Source: CBFDBF01 sp050287725 (GTDB taxonomy: Bacteria > Pseudomonadota > Gammaproteobacteria > Chromatiales > Chromatiaceae). Taken from it: a stretch of 64,000 nucleotides of DNA. This document shows positions 34,589-43,685 of this stretch, one piece after another (within the stretch, counting starts at the first letter, position 1; each line of letters starts with the position of its first letter). Position numbers and translations under genes: made by a program. Under the pieces are notes generated by a model. That model ran no database searches, was not told the origin of the DNA, and saw nothing but the letters and a program-made list of their open reading frames with translations. The stretch is from positions 1 through 64,000 of the forward strand of contig JBNKCL010000065.1 of assembly GCA_050287725.1 (NCBI GenBank), given 5' to 3'.

Positions 34589-35602
34589 TCACTGGTGTTG
34601 GTTGCTGCGGAAGGTGGCCAAGAGGGAACGAATCCGATTCAGCAGTTCCCGGGAGAAGAGGCCCTGTTCCCCCATTTGGTCTACTGCGCTCCGCATCATC
34701 TCCCGCCAATGGGCAAGATCCTGGGCGTTGGGCACAATGAACTGGATTCCCTGCTGCTGCAGGGCGGTGCGCGCCCCCTCGTTGTCGCTGCGGTTCTGTT
34801 CGTTGATTTTCTGGAACGCCCGGGTCAGAGCGGTGCGTACCGCCTGCTGGTCCGATGCGGAGAGCCGGTCGAACGCGCTTTTCTGGATCACCAGGGTGCC
34901 GTAGAGATAGAGCAGCGGGGCGTCCACCAGGTATTTGACCCGGCTGTGCCACTGCAGGGCGATGGCGCCCACCGGCGAGGTGCCTACGGTGTCGATCAGG
35001 CCGGTTTGGAGACCGGTCAGTACGTCGGTGAGTGGCAGCGGGATAGGCGATACCCCCAACGCCTGGAACGCACGGCGACTGATTTCATCCCCCTCCGGTA
35101 CCCACACCTTCTGCGCCTTCAGATCATCCACCTGATGCAACGGGTTCTGAGACATCAGATAGGCGAACCCCCCCTCGCTGAGACCGAAGCTGATGAAGCC
35201 CCGCTTCTCCATTTCCTGCAGGAACAGCGGATCGATCTGTTCGCGCACATAATCCACCTCTTTCAGGGAGCGGAACAGAAACGGCAGACTGTAGACCTGG
35301 CTGTCGGGGTAGATGGAGGCCAGCCCGCCCCCGGTGAGGGTGCAGCCCTGGAGTTGGCCGACCCGGATCTTGCGCAGCATGCTGCTGTCGTTGCCCATCA
35401 CCCCGCCCGGATAGAAGCGGATCTGTACCCGTCCGGCGGTGTTTTTCTCCACCTCGGCCGCCCCCTCCCGCATCGCCTGCATCCAACTGGTCCCGTCCGG
35501 CGCCAGGGTGGCGATCTTCAGGGTGGTGGCGAGGAGCGGGGCGGGCGCGAACAGAAGCAACAGTGCGGCAATCAGGAGTCTGGGCATGGATCGGTCTCTC
35601 AT
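34589..35602 (-). CDS. dctP: TRAP transporter substrate-binding protein (DctP-like)
   Basis: The 337-residue protein has a signal peptide (about residues 1-25) and the DctP layout LKIATLAPDGTSWMQAMREG, FYPGGVMGNDSSMLRKIRVG, VYSLPFLFRSLKEVDYVRE and KVWVPEGDE; the Arg near RKIRVGQLQG and the R-x-x-F-Q-A-L-G part are typical of ligand binding. It captures solute in the periplasm for DctQM. ATG 35587 is an alternative start. Confidence 0.9.
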   Translation of the reverse strand: MRDRSMPRLLIAALLLLFAPAPLLATTLKIATLAPDGTSWMQAMREGAAEVEKNTAGRVQIRFYPGGVMGNDSSMLRKIRVGQLQGCTLTGGGLASIYPDSQVYSLPFLFRSLKEVDYVREQIDPLFLQEMEKRGFISFGLSEGGFAYLMSQNPLHQVDDLKAQKVWVPEGDEISRRAFQALGVSPIPLPLTDVLTGLQTGLIDTVGTSPVGAIALQWHSRVKYLVDAPLLYLYGTLVIQKSAFDRLSASDQQAVRTALTRAFQKINEQNRSDNEGARTALQQQGIQFIVPNAQDLAHWREMMRSAVDQMGEQGLFSRELLNRIRSLLATFRSNQHQ

Positions 35603-35617
35603 CGATGGCTTGAACGG

Positions 35618-36472
35618 TTAGGGAAAATAGTTTTCCGCCAGCAGCTTCCGGGCCTGTTCCTGGGCCAGAACGTTGCTGAGGGTGAGGTCAGGTTCCGTCG
35701 GATCGGCGGCCAGCACCTCATTCAGCAGGCGGTCGTGCAGTGCCCGGTCGAATACCAGCCGGGCGTAACGGTGGGCGAACTCCACCTTGGCCATCAGATC
35801 GCGGCCATTCGAGTATTCGATGGCGTGCTCGAAATAGGCCCGCCCGCGCTCGGGGTTTCCCCCGAGGGCCGGCGGCAGTTGGGTATGCATCACGCCCAGG
35901 TAGAGTTGGGCGCGTCCCCGGGCATAGGTCGGGTCCAGAGCGATCACCCGCTCCAGTATCGCTTCCACCTTGGGCAGGTCCGCCAGAGCGCTCCAGTCCC
36001 CGCTGCGGGCGGCGATCCAGCCGGCCCAGCAGATGCCGTAGGTATAGAGGGCGTCGATATCCTCGCTTTGTATCTCGGCGACGAACTGCTGGAACTGCTC
36101 GAACGGCTGACTTTCAGTTTTGCAGGCCTGCTTCCGGGAACCGCACATGGCGCGGCGGGCGTAGCTCCTGGCCTTTTCGCTCAGGCGCCGGGCGCGTGCT
36201 TCATCCTCCACCAATCCCCCGGCATAGGCGCTGTAGAGCTTGGCTCCGGTGATCAACAGGGAGCGATCCCGGGGTTGTCCCTCGATCAGGCCGTCGATCA
36301 GCAACAGGTAGGCGGTGGCGCCGGTGCGGACGGTGTCGGGATCGTCCTGGTTCAGCATGGCATGACTGAGATCGTTGCCCAGCCGCTGGGTAGCCAGCAC
36401 CGCACAACCGCTCGCCAGGGCGGTTGCCAGGAGCAGAATCAGGGCGGTCAGCAGCGGTTTGAATCGTTGCAA
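35618..36472 (-). CDS. TRAP-associated lipoprotein (TatT-like)
   Basis: The 284-residue protein has a lipobox ASGC near residue 23 and helical repeats resembling TPRs, with ATAYLLLIDGLIEGQPRD and LDPTYARGRAQLYLGVMHT, matching the TatT family that associates with TRAP binding proteins. TTG 36472 is preceded by GAGGGG at good spacing; the ATG at 36640 lies far upstream and overlaps the divergent symporter gene. It is the first gene of the TRAP operon. Confidence 0.8.
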   Translation of the reverse strand: MQRFKPLLTALILLLATALASGCAVLATQRLGNDLSHAMLNQDDPDTVRTGATAYLLLIDGLIEGQPRDRSLLITGAKLYSAYAGGLVEDEARARRLSEKARSYARRAMCGSRKQACKTESQPFEQFQQFVAEIQSEDIDALYTYGICWAGWIAARSGDWSALADLPKVEAILERVIALDPTYARGRAQLYLGVMHTQLPPALGGNPERGRAYFEHAIEYSNGRDLMAKVEFAHRYARLVFDRALHDRLLNEVLAADPTEPDLTLSNVLAQEQARKLLAENYFP

Positions 36473-36630
36473 TGGATATCCCCTCGGCCGCGTCGGTTTG
36501 TCCCCCGGCGATGCCGCAGGGAAAAGGGCATTTGAGTAATTATATGCGCTTCGCGGGCAGTGGGGGGTTTCAGAATTGAATTGCGGTATAGTTGACCGCA
36601 GAACAATAAATTCGATAGAGGGGGGAATCG

Positions 36631-37977
36631 ATGGAAACATTGAGCAATCTCGTACATGCGCTGAACGACCTGGTCTGGGGCGTGCCGATGCTGATCCTGA
36701 TCCTCGGGACCGGCCTGTTTCTGACCGCCGGTCTGGGCGCGATGCCGCTACGCCGGATCGGCTACGGTTTCCGGATGCTGTGGCGGGGCCGGCACGCCGA
36801 GGGGGAGGGGGATATCACCCCGTTCAACGCCCTGATGACCTCGCTCTCCGCCACCATCGGCACCGGTAATATCGCAGGGGTCGCTACCGCCATCTTTATG
36901 GGCGGTCCCGGCGCGCTGTTCTGGATGTGGTGCACCGCCCTGGTGGGGATGGCCACCAAGTATGCGGAGGCGGTGCTGGCGGTGAAGTACCGGGAGGTAG
37001 ACGAAGAGGGTAACCATATCGGCGGCCCCATGTTTTATATCCGCAACGGCCTGGGCCGGAACTGGGCCTGGCTCGGGACCCTGTTCGCCATCTTCGGGGC
37101 GTTGGCCGGATTCGGTATCGGCAACACGGTGCAGGCCAACTCGGTGGCGGACGCCTTGGGCTCCAATTTCGGACTGCCTCCGCTGGCGGTCGGGATCGGT
37201 ATGGCGGTGCTGGTGGGACTGGTGCTGATCGGCGGCATCCGCTGGATCGCCGAGGTGGCCGGCAAACTGGTGCCCTTCATGGCGATCGCCTACGTGGGCG
37301 GCGGGCTGGTGGTTCTGGGGCTGCATGTCAGCGAAATCCCGGCGGCCATCGGGCTGATCGTGCAACAGGCCTTTACCCCCACGGCCGCCGCCGGCGGCTT
37401 CGCCGGGGCGGGAGTACTGCTTGCGATTCAGTGGGGGGTGGCGCGCGGCATCTTCTCCAACGAGGCAGGGCTGGGGAGCGCGCCCATCGCGCATGCGGCG
37501 GCCGAGACCGATAACCCGGTGCGCCAGGGGACGGTGGCGATGCTGGGCACCTTTATCGACACCATCATCGTCTGCAGCATCACCGGTCTGGTGATCGTGG
37601 TCACCGGAGCGTGGACCAGCGGCGAGACCGGCGCCTCGCTCTCGCGGCTCGCCTTTGAGACCGCATTGCCTGATGCCGGCGGCCATGTGGTGACTTTCGG
37701 GTTGGCCCTGTTCGCCTTCACCACCCTGCTGGGGTGGAGCTTCTACGGCGAGAAATGTGTGGAGTATCTGTTCGGGGTGCGCGCCATCCTGCCGTTCCGG
37801 CTGCTTTGGGTGATTGCGATCCCGGTCGGTGCGACCAGTAGCCTGAAGTTTACCTGGCTGGTGGCGGATACCCTGAACGCCCTGATGGCGCTGCCCAATC
37901 TGGTGGCGTTACTGTTGTTGAGTCCGGTGGTGTTCCGGTTGACCCGGGATTATTTCGCGAACAGCCATCCCGACTAG
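36631..37977 (+). CDS. Alanine/glycine:cation symporter (AGCS family)
   Basis: The 448-residue membrane protein has about 11 helices and the family signatures TSLSATIGTGNIAGVATAI, MWCTALVGMATKYAEAVLAV, GGPMFYIRNGLG and WGVARGIFSNEAGLGSAPIAHA. It takes up alanine or glycine with Na+ or H+. ATG 36631 is preceded by GAGGGGGG. It is divergent from the TatT-like gene and convergent with the DksA/TraR gene. Confidence 0.93.
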   Translation: METLSNLVHALNDLVWGVPMLILILGTGLFLTAGLGAMPLRRIGYGFRMLWRGRHAEGEGDITPFNALMTSLSATIGTGNIAGVATAIFMGGPGALFWMWCTALVGMATKYAEAVLAVKYREVDEEGNHIGGPMFYIRNGLGRNWAWLGTLFAIFGALAGFGIGNTVQANSVADALGSNFGLPPLAVGIGMAVLVGLVLIGGIRWIAEVAGKLVPFMAIAYVGGGLVVLGLHVSEIPAAIGLIVQQAFTPTAAAGGFAGAGVLLAIQWGVARGIFSNEAGLGSAPIAHAAAETDNPVRQGTVAMLGTFIDTIIVCSITGLVIVVTGAWTSGETGASLSRLAFETALPDAGGHVVTFGLALFAFTTLLGWSFYGEKCVEYLFGVRAILPFRLLWVIAIPVGATSSLKFTWLVADTLNALMALPNLVALLLLSPVVFRLTRDYFANSHPD

Positions 37978-37994
37978 GCCGGACCGGCCGCGTC

Positions 37995-38339
37995 TCAGCG
38001 GCGTTGCTCCCGTTTCTCGGCGCAGGCGAGGCAATACTCGGAGTTGGGCATCACCGCCAGCCGTTCCGGCGGGATCGGCTCGCCACAGGCGGCACAGATG
38101 CCGTACTCGTCCGCATCCATCCGCGCCAGAGTGCGGTTGATCTGACGCAGTTCCTGGCGGCTGACCTCGCCGAGGGCGTCCAGCACCTCCTCGTTTTGCC
38201 GTTCCACCGCCTGTTCCGAGAAATCGGGGGGCAGCGGGTCGTCGGTATGACGCACGTTGTCCGTGACCATGTGAATCCGCCGCAACAGTTGTTCTCTGCG
38301 CTCGATCAGTGCCTGGCGTATCTCTGCATAGTCGTTCAT
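37995..38339 (-). CDS. DksA/TraR family zinc-finger protein
   Basis: The 114-residue protein has a helical N-terminal coil and a C4 zinc finger C-x2-C-x17-C-x2-C (CAACGEPIPP and YCLACAEKREQ). Such proteins bind the secondary channel of RNA polymerase. It is shorter than E. coli DksA (151 residues), so it is a paralogue rather than DksA itself. It precedes or follows DUF1820 by 32 bases on the same strand. Confidence 0.85.
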   Translation of the reverse strand: MNDYAEIRQALIERREQLLRRIHMVTDNVRHTDDPLPPDFSEQAVERQNEEVLDALGEVSRQELRQINRTLARMDADEYGICAACGEPIPPERLAVMPNSEYCLACAEKREQRR

Positions 38340-38371
38340 GCGTTGACTCCGGGTAATGCTCGGCAGAAAAA

Positions 38372-38701
38372 CTAACGGTCGCTCTTTTTGCCGGGCGGAG
38401 GATAGGTGGTGGGAAAGGGGGTGATGTTGGCGTTGATGTCCAGGTCCAGGATTTTGCTTGGCCCGCGCTTCTCCACCTCATCGATGCGAATGACCGCGTG
38501 AATGGGGACCAGGGTACGGCTGACCCCGTTGAACTCGGTTTTCAGCTTCTCCTCGCCGGGGTCGACTACCAGCGCGCTGTTTTCGCCGAAGATCAGCCCC
38601 TGAATCTCAATGAAGCCATACAGATCTCCCTGCCGTATGTTCTCCGCATACAGCTCGTAGATCTTTCCGTGATTCACAAAAGAGATTCTAAAGATACGCA
38701 C
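38372..38701 (-). CDS. DUF1820 family protein
   Basis: The 109-residue product matches DUF1820: FRISFVNHGKIYELYAENI, FGENSALVVDPGEEKLKTEF and VPIHAVIRIDEVEKRG. Function unknown. GTG 38701 is the start nearest the family's N-terminus. An AGGAGG lies about 40 bases upstream next to TTG 38737, so that start is possible. It is divergent from hisI. Confidence 0.78.
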   Translation of the reverse strand: MRIFRISFVNHGKIYELYAENIRQGDLYGFIEIQGLIFGENSALVVDPGEEKLKTEFNGVSRTLVPIHAVIRIDEVEKRGPSKILDLDINANITPFPTTYPPPGKKSDR

Positions 38702-38828
38702 AGGAGTGACGCTGAATCCGGTAGCGGCCCAAAACAAGCCCTCCTGGAAGTATATCAGGAGATCCGGAGTCTGCGCCGGAACAGGCGGGATGATATGATG
38801 ACCGTAATCTTCGGGAGGTCGATCGACG

Positions 38829-39257
38829 ATGTGGAAACAAACTGAAAAATTTCGCCGGGGCGAGTCGCTGGCGTGGGCGGAGGCGGTAGAGCAGCTCCCG
38901 TTCAATGCCGATGGGTTGTTGCCGGCCATCGCCCAACAGCACGATACCGGCGAGGTGCTGATGATGGCCTGGATGAATCGGGAGGCGTTGGAGGAGACCC
39001 TCGCCACCGGCCGGGTTTGCTACTGGTCCCGGTCGCGCGGGAAGCTCTGGCGCAAGGGCGAATCTTCGGGGCAGGTGCAGCAGTTGCAGGAGCTGCGTCT
39101 GGATTGTGACGGCGACACCATTCTGTTGCTGGTGGACCAGACCGGCCCCGCCTGTCACACCGGACGTCGGAGCTGTTTCTATAATGCGGTACGGGGCGAT
39201 CGGCTGGAGGTGATCAGTGAGCCGCTCATCGATCCGCGCGAGTTGTACGGGAAATGA
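38829..39257 (+). CDS. hisI: Phosphoribosyl-AMP cyclohydrolase HisI
   Basis: The 142-residue protein has the family motifs AWMNREALEETLATGRVCYWSRSR (seen as its parts near residues 40-65), WRKGESSG, DCDGDTILLLV and the zinc/active-site end ACHTGRRSCFYN. It opens the ring of phosphoribosyl-AMP in histidine synthesis. It is monofunctional; hisE is separate at 62570. It sits away from the main his operon and overlaps gloB by ATGA. Confidence 0.95.
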   Translation: MWKQTEKFRRGESLAWAEAVEQLPFNADGLLPAIAQQHDTGEVLMMAWMNREALEETLATGRVCYWSRSRGKLWRKGESSGQVQQLQELRLDCDGDTILLLVDQTGPACHTGRRSCFYNAVRGDRLEVISEPLIDPRELYGK

Positions 39258-40039
39258 TAGGTATGGAAATCGTTCCGATTCAGGCGTTTGACGACAACTA
39301 TATCTGGTTATTGCGCCGGGCCGGAAATAACACGGTTGCGGTGGTGGATCCCGGCGATGAGGTTCCGGTGTTGGAGCTTCTGGAACGCGAGAAGTTACAG
39401 TTGGGCGCGGTGTTGCTGACTCACAAACACGGCGACCATATCGGCGGCGTGCCGGAACTGGCGGCGGCGTTCCCGGGGTTGCAGGTGTTTGGCCCCGGCC
39501 GTGAACGAATCGCGGCCGTGACGCAGCCGGTGGGCGACGGCGATCGCATCTTCCTCCCGGAGCTTGGGATGGAGCTTACGGTGTTGGAGCTGCCGGGGCA
39601 TACCGAGGGGAGTGTCGCCTATCTGGGAGAAGGCGCCTTGTTCTGCGGCGATACCCTGTTCGCCGCAGGTTGCGGTCGGGTATTCAGCGGCACCCATGAG
39701 CAGCTCTACCGTTCGTTGCGGCGAATTGCGGCGCTTCCGACCGATACCCGCATCTATTGCGGCCACGAATATACATTGGACAACATCGGTTTTGCCAAAT
39801 GGGTGGAACCGGATAATCCGGCATTGCTGGTGCGGGAGCGGGAGGTACAGCGACAGCGTGCATTGGGAAAACCCAGCGTACCTTCTATGCTACAGGAGGA
39901 GCTGGAGACCAACCCTTTTCTCCGCAGTGAGGAAACGGCGGTGATTCAAGCGGCGGAGCGATTCGCCGGCCGCGCCCTCAACAGTGGCGCTGAGGTGTTT
40001 GCGGCGATCCGGAACTGGAAAGACCGGGAGTACGACTGA
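39254..40039 (+). CDS. gloB: Hydroxyacylglutathione hydrolase (glyoxalase II)
   Basis: The 261-residue metallo-hydrolase has THKHGDHIGG (metal sites), LPGHTEGSVAYL, FCGDTLFAAGCGRVF and IYCGHEYT, the full GloB set. It releases glutathione and lactate from S-lactoylglutathione. ATG 39254 overlaps the hisI stop (ATGA); ATG 39263, giving MEIVPIQAFDDNYIW, is an equally good start by homology. It overlaps the next gene by one base. Confidence 0.93.
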   Translation: MIGMEIVPIQAFDDNYIWLLRRAGNNTVAVVDPGDEVPVLELLEREKLQLGAVLLTHKHGDHIGGVPELAAAFPGLQVFGPGRERIAAVTQPVGDGDRIFLPELGMELTVLELPGHTEGSVAYLGEGALFCGDTLFAAGCGRVFSGTHEQLYRSLRRIAALPTDTRIYCGHEYTLDNIGFAKWVEPDNPALLVREREVQRQRALGKPSVPSMLQEELETNPFLRSEETAVIQAAERFAGRALNSGAEVFAAIRNWKDREYD

Positions 40040-41376
40040 TGAGCAACGAAATCCTGATCAAAAATGCCCGCATGGTGAATGACGGCAGGATCCTGGAGGG
40101 AGACCTGCGGGTACGCAACGGGCGCATTGATCAGATCGCCCCCGGGATCGCCGCCGGCGAACATACCCGGGTGTTGGATGCCGAAGGCCGGATATTGATG
40201 CCGGGGATGATCGACGATCAGGTTCACTTCCGCGAGCCGGGTGTCACCCACAAAGGGGATATCGCCAGTGAATCGCGGGCGGCGGTGGCCGGCGGTATCA
40301 CCAGCTTCATGGATATGCCCAATACCCATCCACAGACCGTCTCGTTGGATGCGTTGGAGGCGAAGTACGAACTCGCCGCCGGGCGTGCCCATGCCAATTT
40401 CTCATTTTACCTGGGGGCCACGAACGACAACATCGGGGTGATCCGGTCACTGGAGAAGAATCAGACCTGCGGAATTAAGGTGTTTATGGGTGCCTCTACC
40501 GGCAACATGCTGGTAGACAAAGAGGAGACCCTGGAGGAGATATTTCGCGATGCCCCGGGGCTGGTGGCCACCCATTGCGAGGATACCCCCACCATCCAAC
40601 GGAATGAAGAGAAATACCGGCAGCAGTTCGGCGAGGATGTGCCGATGGAGTTGCACCCGATTATTCGCAGCGCCGAGGCTTGCTATCTTTCCACCTCGAC
40701 GGCGGTGGAACTGGCGCGGCGTCACGATACCCGGCTGCATGTACTGCATCTTTCCACTGCCCGGGAACTGGAGTTGTTCAGCCCCGGTCCGCTGGACGGG
40801 AAGCGGATTACCGCCGAAGTGTGTGTTCACCATCTGCACTTCGATGAATCCGACTATGAGTTCAAAGGGACCCTGATCAAGTGCAATCCGGCGATCAAAG
40901 GCCGGGCCGACCGGGACGCCCTGCGCCAGGCCCTGGTGGACGGCCGGATCGACGTTATCGGCACCGACCATGCGCCCCATACGTTGGACGAGAAACTCAA
41001 CAGCTATTTCAAGGCGCCCGCCGGGTTGCCGCTGGTGCAGCATGCGCTGCCGATGCTGCTGGAACTGTATCAGGACCACAAGCTTTCTTTGGAGACCCTG
41101 GTGGAACGCGCGTGTCATGCTCCGGCGCGTCTGTTTCAGATCGCGGAACGGGGTTACCTGCGGGAGGGTTACTGGGCCGATCTGGTACTGGTGGATCTGG
41201 AGAGTCCGTTCCGGGTGGAGCGCGGCGAGGTGCGCTACAAATGCGGCTGGTCACCGCTGGAGGGTACACGCCTCCGTTCGGCCGTGGTCGCCACCTTGGT
41301 CAACGGTCACCTTGCCTATTATCAGGGCAGGGTCGACGAGCAACCGATGGGTCAGCGTCTCCAGTTCCAACGTTGA
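40039..41376 (+). CDS. Dihydroorotase
   Basis: The 445-residue amidohydrolase has the metal site DDQVHFREPGVTHKG, the carboxylated-Lys region CGIKVFMGASTGNMLVD, THCEDTP, HVLHLSTA and IGTDHAPHT. It closes carbamoylaspartate to dihydroorotate in pyrimidine synthesis. It belongs to the longer (class I-like) type rather than E. coli PyrC. Its ATG shares one base with the gloB stop, so hisI-gloB-dihydroorotase is one operon. Confidence 0.9.
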   Translation: MSNEILIKNARMVNDGRILEGDLRVRNGRIDQIAPGIAAGEHTRVLDAEGRILMPGMIDDQVHFREPGVTHKGDIASESRAAVAGGITSFMDMPNTHPQTVSLDALEAKYELAAGRAHANFSFYLGATNDNIGVIRSLEKNQTCGIKVFMGASTGNMLVDKEETLEEIFRDAPGLVATHCEDTPTIQRNEEKYRQQFGEDVPMELHPIIRSAEACYLSTSTAVELARRHDTRLHVLHLSTARELELFSPGPLDGKRITAEVCVHHLHFDESDYEFKGTLIKCNPAIKGRADRDALRQALVDGRIDVIGTDHAPHTLDEKLNSYFKAPAGLPLVQHALPMLLELYQDHKLSLETLVERACHAPARLFQIAERGYLREGYWADLVLVDLESPFRVERGEVRYKCGWSPLEGTRLRSAVVATLVNGHLAYYQGRVDEQPMGQRLQFQR

Positions 41377-41425
41377 AATGAGGCGGGGTAGGTTTTCCCC
41401 GCCACAGCTGCTTTGCGGCTAGAAT

Positions 41426-41626
41426 CTAGAAGGCCGCTCCGCTGTTGATGCCCAGGCGTTTCAGAATCAGCGCCAGGGGACAAAACCCGGTAAAAGCGGC
41501 CTGCAGCAGATTGGCACCCACGAAGGCGGTAAACCAGAACCAGTTGGGGTGGTGATAGGTGCCCAGCAGCAGGGTTACCAGGATAACGCCGCCGGCGAAG
41601 GCCATTACGAAGCGATCGATATTCAT
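41426..41626 (-). CDS. DUF2892 small inner-membrane protein
   Basis: A 66-residue protein with two helices (FVMAFAGGVILVTLLLG and FVGANLLQAAFTGFCPLALIL), the G-F-C-P-L motif being typical of DUF2892 and of the C-terminal part of YgaP-like rhodaneses. Function unknown; the Cys may matter in sulfur chemistry (inference). Confidence 0.82.
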   Translation of the reverse strand: MNIDRFVMAFAGGVILVTLLLGTYHHPNWFWFTAFVGANLLQAAFTGFCPLALILKRLGINSGAAF

Positions 41627-41721
41627 GGTTTGATACCTCCAGTTATGGTTTGAAATTTTGCGGGGCCCTTCATAACCGAACGACTACACTAGTGTCATTG
41701 CGATTTCTCCAGGGAAAGACC

Positions 41722-43290
41722 GTGAATCATCCCGAAGCGATTCATCATCCGCTGATCCGGGCGCTAACCAACCCCGAGGTATGGCCCCATCCGGCAGAGC
41801 CGGTGGAGGTGGTGGAAACCCACATCTCCTATGTACTGCTGGCGGGGGAGTTTGCCTACAAGATTAAGAAAGAGCTGAATCTCGGGTTTCTCGATTTCTC
41901 CACCCTGGAGTTGCGCAAACACTTTTGCGAGGAGGAGCTTCGCATCAATCGCCGTTTGGCCCCGGCGATCTATCTGGAGGTGGTTTCCATCACCGGCAGC
42001 GTCGAGTCCCCCCGGATCGGCGGTTCCGACACGGTCATCGAATATGCGGTAAAGATGCGGCGTTTCCCCGCGGGCGGGCTGCTCTCGCGCCGTCCCGAAA
42101 GCCTCACCTCGGACTTGGTGGAGTCCATCGCCCGCCGGGTGGCGCGCTTTCACCGGACGGCGGCGGTATGCGGTGAGGATCAGTCCTACGGCTCACCGGA
42201 GTGTGTATTGCAGCCGATGGCGGAAAATTTCGCCCAGATTCGCCGGTTGGAGCACACCCCGGAGGTGCTGGCGCAACTGGAACGGCTCGAAACCTGGACC
42301 CCTCAGTGCCATGCCGAGTTGATTGAGTCGCTGGTTGCCAGAAAGCGGGACGGTTTTATCCGGGAGTGCCACGGGGATCTGCATCTGGGCAATATCACCC
42401 TGATGGACGGTGAGCCGGTGATTTTCGACGCCATCGAGTTCAATCCCGGGTTGCGCTGGATCGATACCATCAACGAGATCGCCTTTCTGGTGATGGATCT
42501 CGAGGAGAAGGGGCGGCCGGAGTTGGCGCAGCGGGCGTTGAACGTCTATCTGGAGGAGAGCGGTGATTTCGAGGGTCTGGAATTGCTGCGTTTCTATCTG
42601 GTGTATCGCGCAATGGTGCGGGCCAAGGTGGCGGCGATCCGGTTGGAACAGGAAGCGGAGGAAGGGGAGGAGCAGGCCGGGTTGCGGCGGGAGTTCCACA
42701 CCTATCTGGAGCTTGCCGAGCGTTATACCCGGCCGCCGCGTGCGGCTCTGATGATTACCCACGGTCCTTCCGGGGCCGGCAAAAGCGTCGCCGCCCGCTT
42801 CATCGCTACCCATCTGCCTGCGATCCAGATTCGTTCCGACGTGGAACGCAAGCGCCTGGCGGGGATGCCGGCATGGACGCGCACCGCCAGTGGCGTGGCG
42901 GAAGGGATCTACTCCGAAGAGTTCAGCCAGCGTACCTATCAGAGGCTATACGAACTTGCCGGGCGGATCCTGGCCGCGGGATTCAGCGTAGTGGCGGATG
43001 CCGCTTTCCTGAAAGAGGAACGGCGCGAACCGTTCCGGCGGTTGGCCCGTGACCGGGGGGTGCCGTTTTTGATTCTGGATCTGCGCGCCCCGGTGTCGTT
43101 ACTGCGGGAACGGCTGCGCCTACGGAAAGCGGCCGGCGGGGACCCGTCTGAAGCCGACGAAGCGGTGTTGGAACGGCAGCTTGCCTCCGCTGAGCCGCTT
43201 ACCCTCAAAGAGGGGTTGGCCGCATTTCCGGTACCGTCGGATGCGGCGCCTCCCATTACGGTTCTGCGGCAGTATCTCTTCCGAAAGTAA
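41722..43290 (+). CDS. Aminoglycoside phosphotransferase-like / P-loop kinase fusion
   Basis: The 522-residue protein joins an APH-type kinase domain (about residues 1-330, with CHGDLHLGNITL and IFDAIEFNPGLRWID) to a P-loop domain (about 345-522, with Walker A GPSGAGKSVAARF). This two-domain family is widespread and uncharacterised; it is not evidence of antibiotic resistance. GTG 41722 is preceded by AGGGAAAG. Confidence 0.85.
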   Translation: MNHPEAIHHPLIRALTNPEVWPHPAEPVEVVETHISYVLLAGEFAYKIKKELNLGFLDFSTLELRKHFCEEELRINRRLAPAIYLEVVSITGSVESPRIGGSDTVIEYAVKMRRFPAGGLLSRRPESLTSDLVESIARRVARFHRTAAVCGEDQSYGSPECVLQPMAENFAQIRRLEHTPEVLAQLERLETWTPQCHAELIESLVARKRDGFIRECHGDLHLGNITLMDGEPVIFDAIEFNPGLRWIDTINEIAFLVMDLEEKGRPELAQRALNVYLEESGDFEGLELLRFYLVYRAMVRAKVAAIRLEQEAEEGEEQAGLRREFHTYLELAERYTRPPRAALMITHGPSGAGKSVAARFIATHLPAIQIRSDVERKRLAGMPAWTRTASGVAEGIYSEEFSQRTYQRLYELAGRILAAGFSVVADAAFLKEERREPFRRLARDRGVPFLILDLRAPVSLLRERLRLRKAAGGDPSEADEAVLERQLASAEPLTLKEGLAAFPVPSDAAPPITVLRQYLFRK

Positions 43291-43685
43291 TAAATTTTCA
43301 TCCCGACGATCTGGATACGGTTTCCTATACTTCCAGGAGACGGAAGGGGGAAGACGGCGTCCATTTATTCCATTATCAAATTAAGGGAAATGCAGGGATG
43401 GATGCCGTGCCTCGATGCGAAGGGGGTATGTTCGAAGTTTCCCAGTATCTTCTTTGATAGGCGATGCCGTGAGTGTTTCTCGAAAGGCGCGACGGAATGC
43501 AGACCATGACTGATATGAATTTGTTTGGAGACTTGCGTGAAAGCAGTTCGCAAACAGGATGCCGCGATATTACGGCCGGTCGTATCCGGTCGCGCGGTAG
43601 GATTGCCGCATCCCTTGCAAACTCGTTTATGGACAGACGTATATTCGGTTGGTTGTTATAAATGGGTCGGCAAGTGGGTGGGGCG
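43291..43685. other. Intergenic region before diguanylate cyclase gene
   Basis: About 395 bases. Short reading frames (for example 43473-43661) lack family resemblance and have poor ribosome binding sites. No sigma-28-like element like those at 3571 or 4961 was found. It probably holds the promoter of the next gene. Confidence 0.4.

Noticed and set aside
32483..36535. Two long plus-strand frames (588 and 696 codons) opposite the TRAP operon
   Set aside because: Both are His/Gln-rich complements of well-recognised TRAP genes; no domain, no start signals.
41722..43290. Aminoglycoside resistance gene
   Set aside because: The APH-like domain is fused to a P-loop domain in a common housekeeping-type family; no resistance context.
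43473..43661. 62-codon frame before the CHASE4 diguanylate cyclase gene
   Set aside because: No ribosome binding site, no family resemblance, low-complexity Arg/Ser content.
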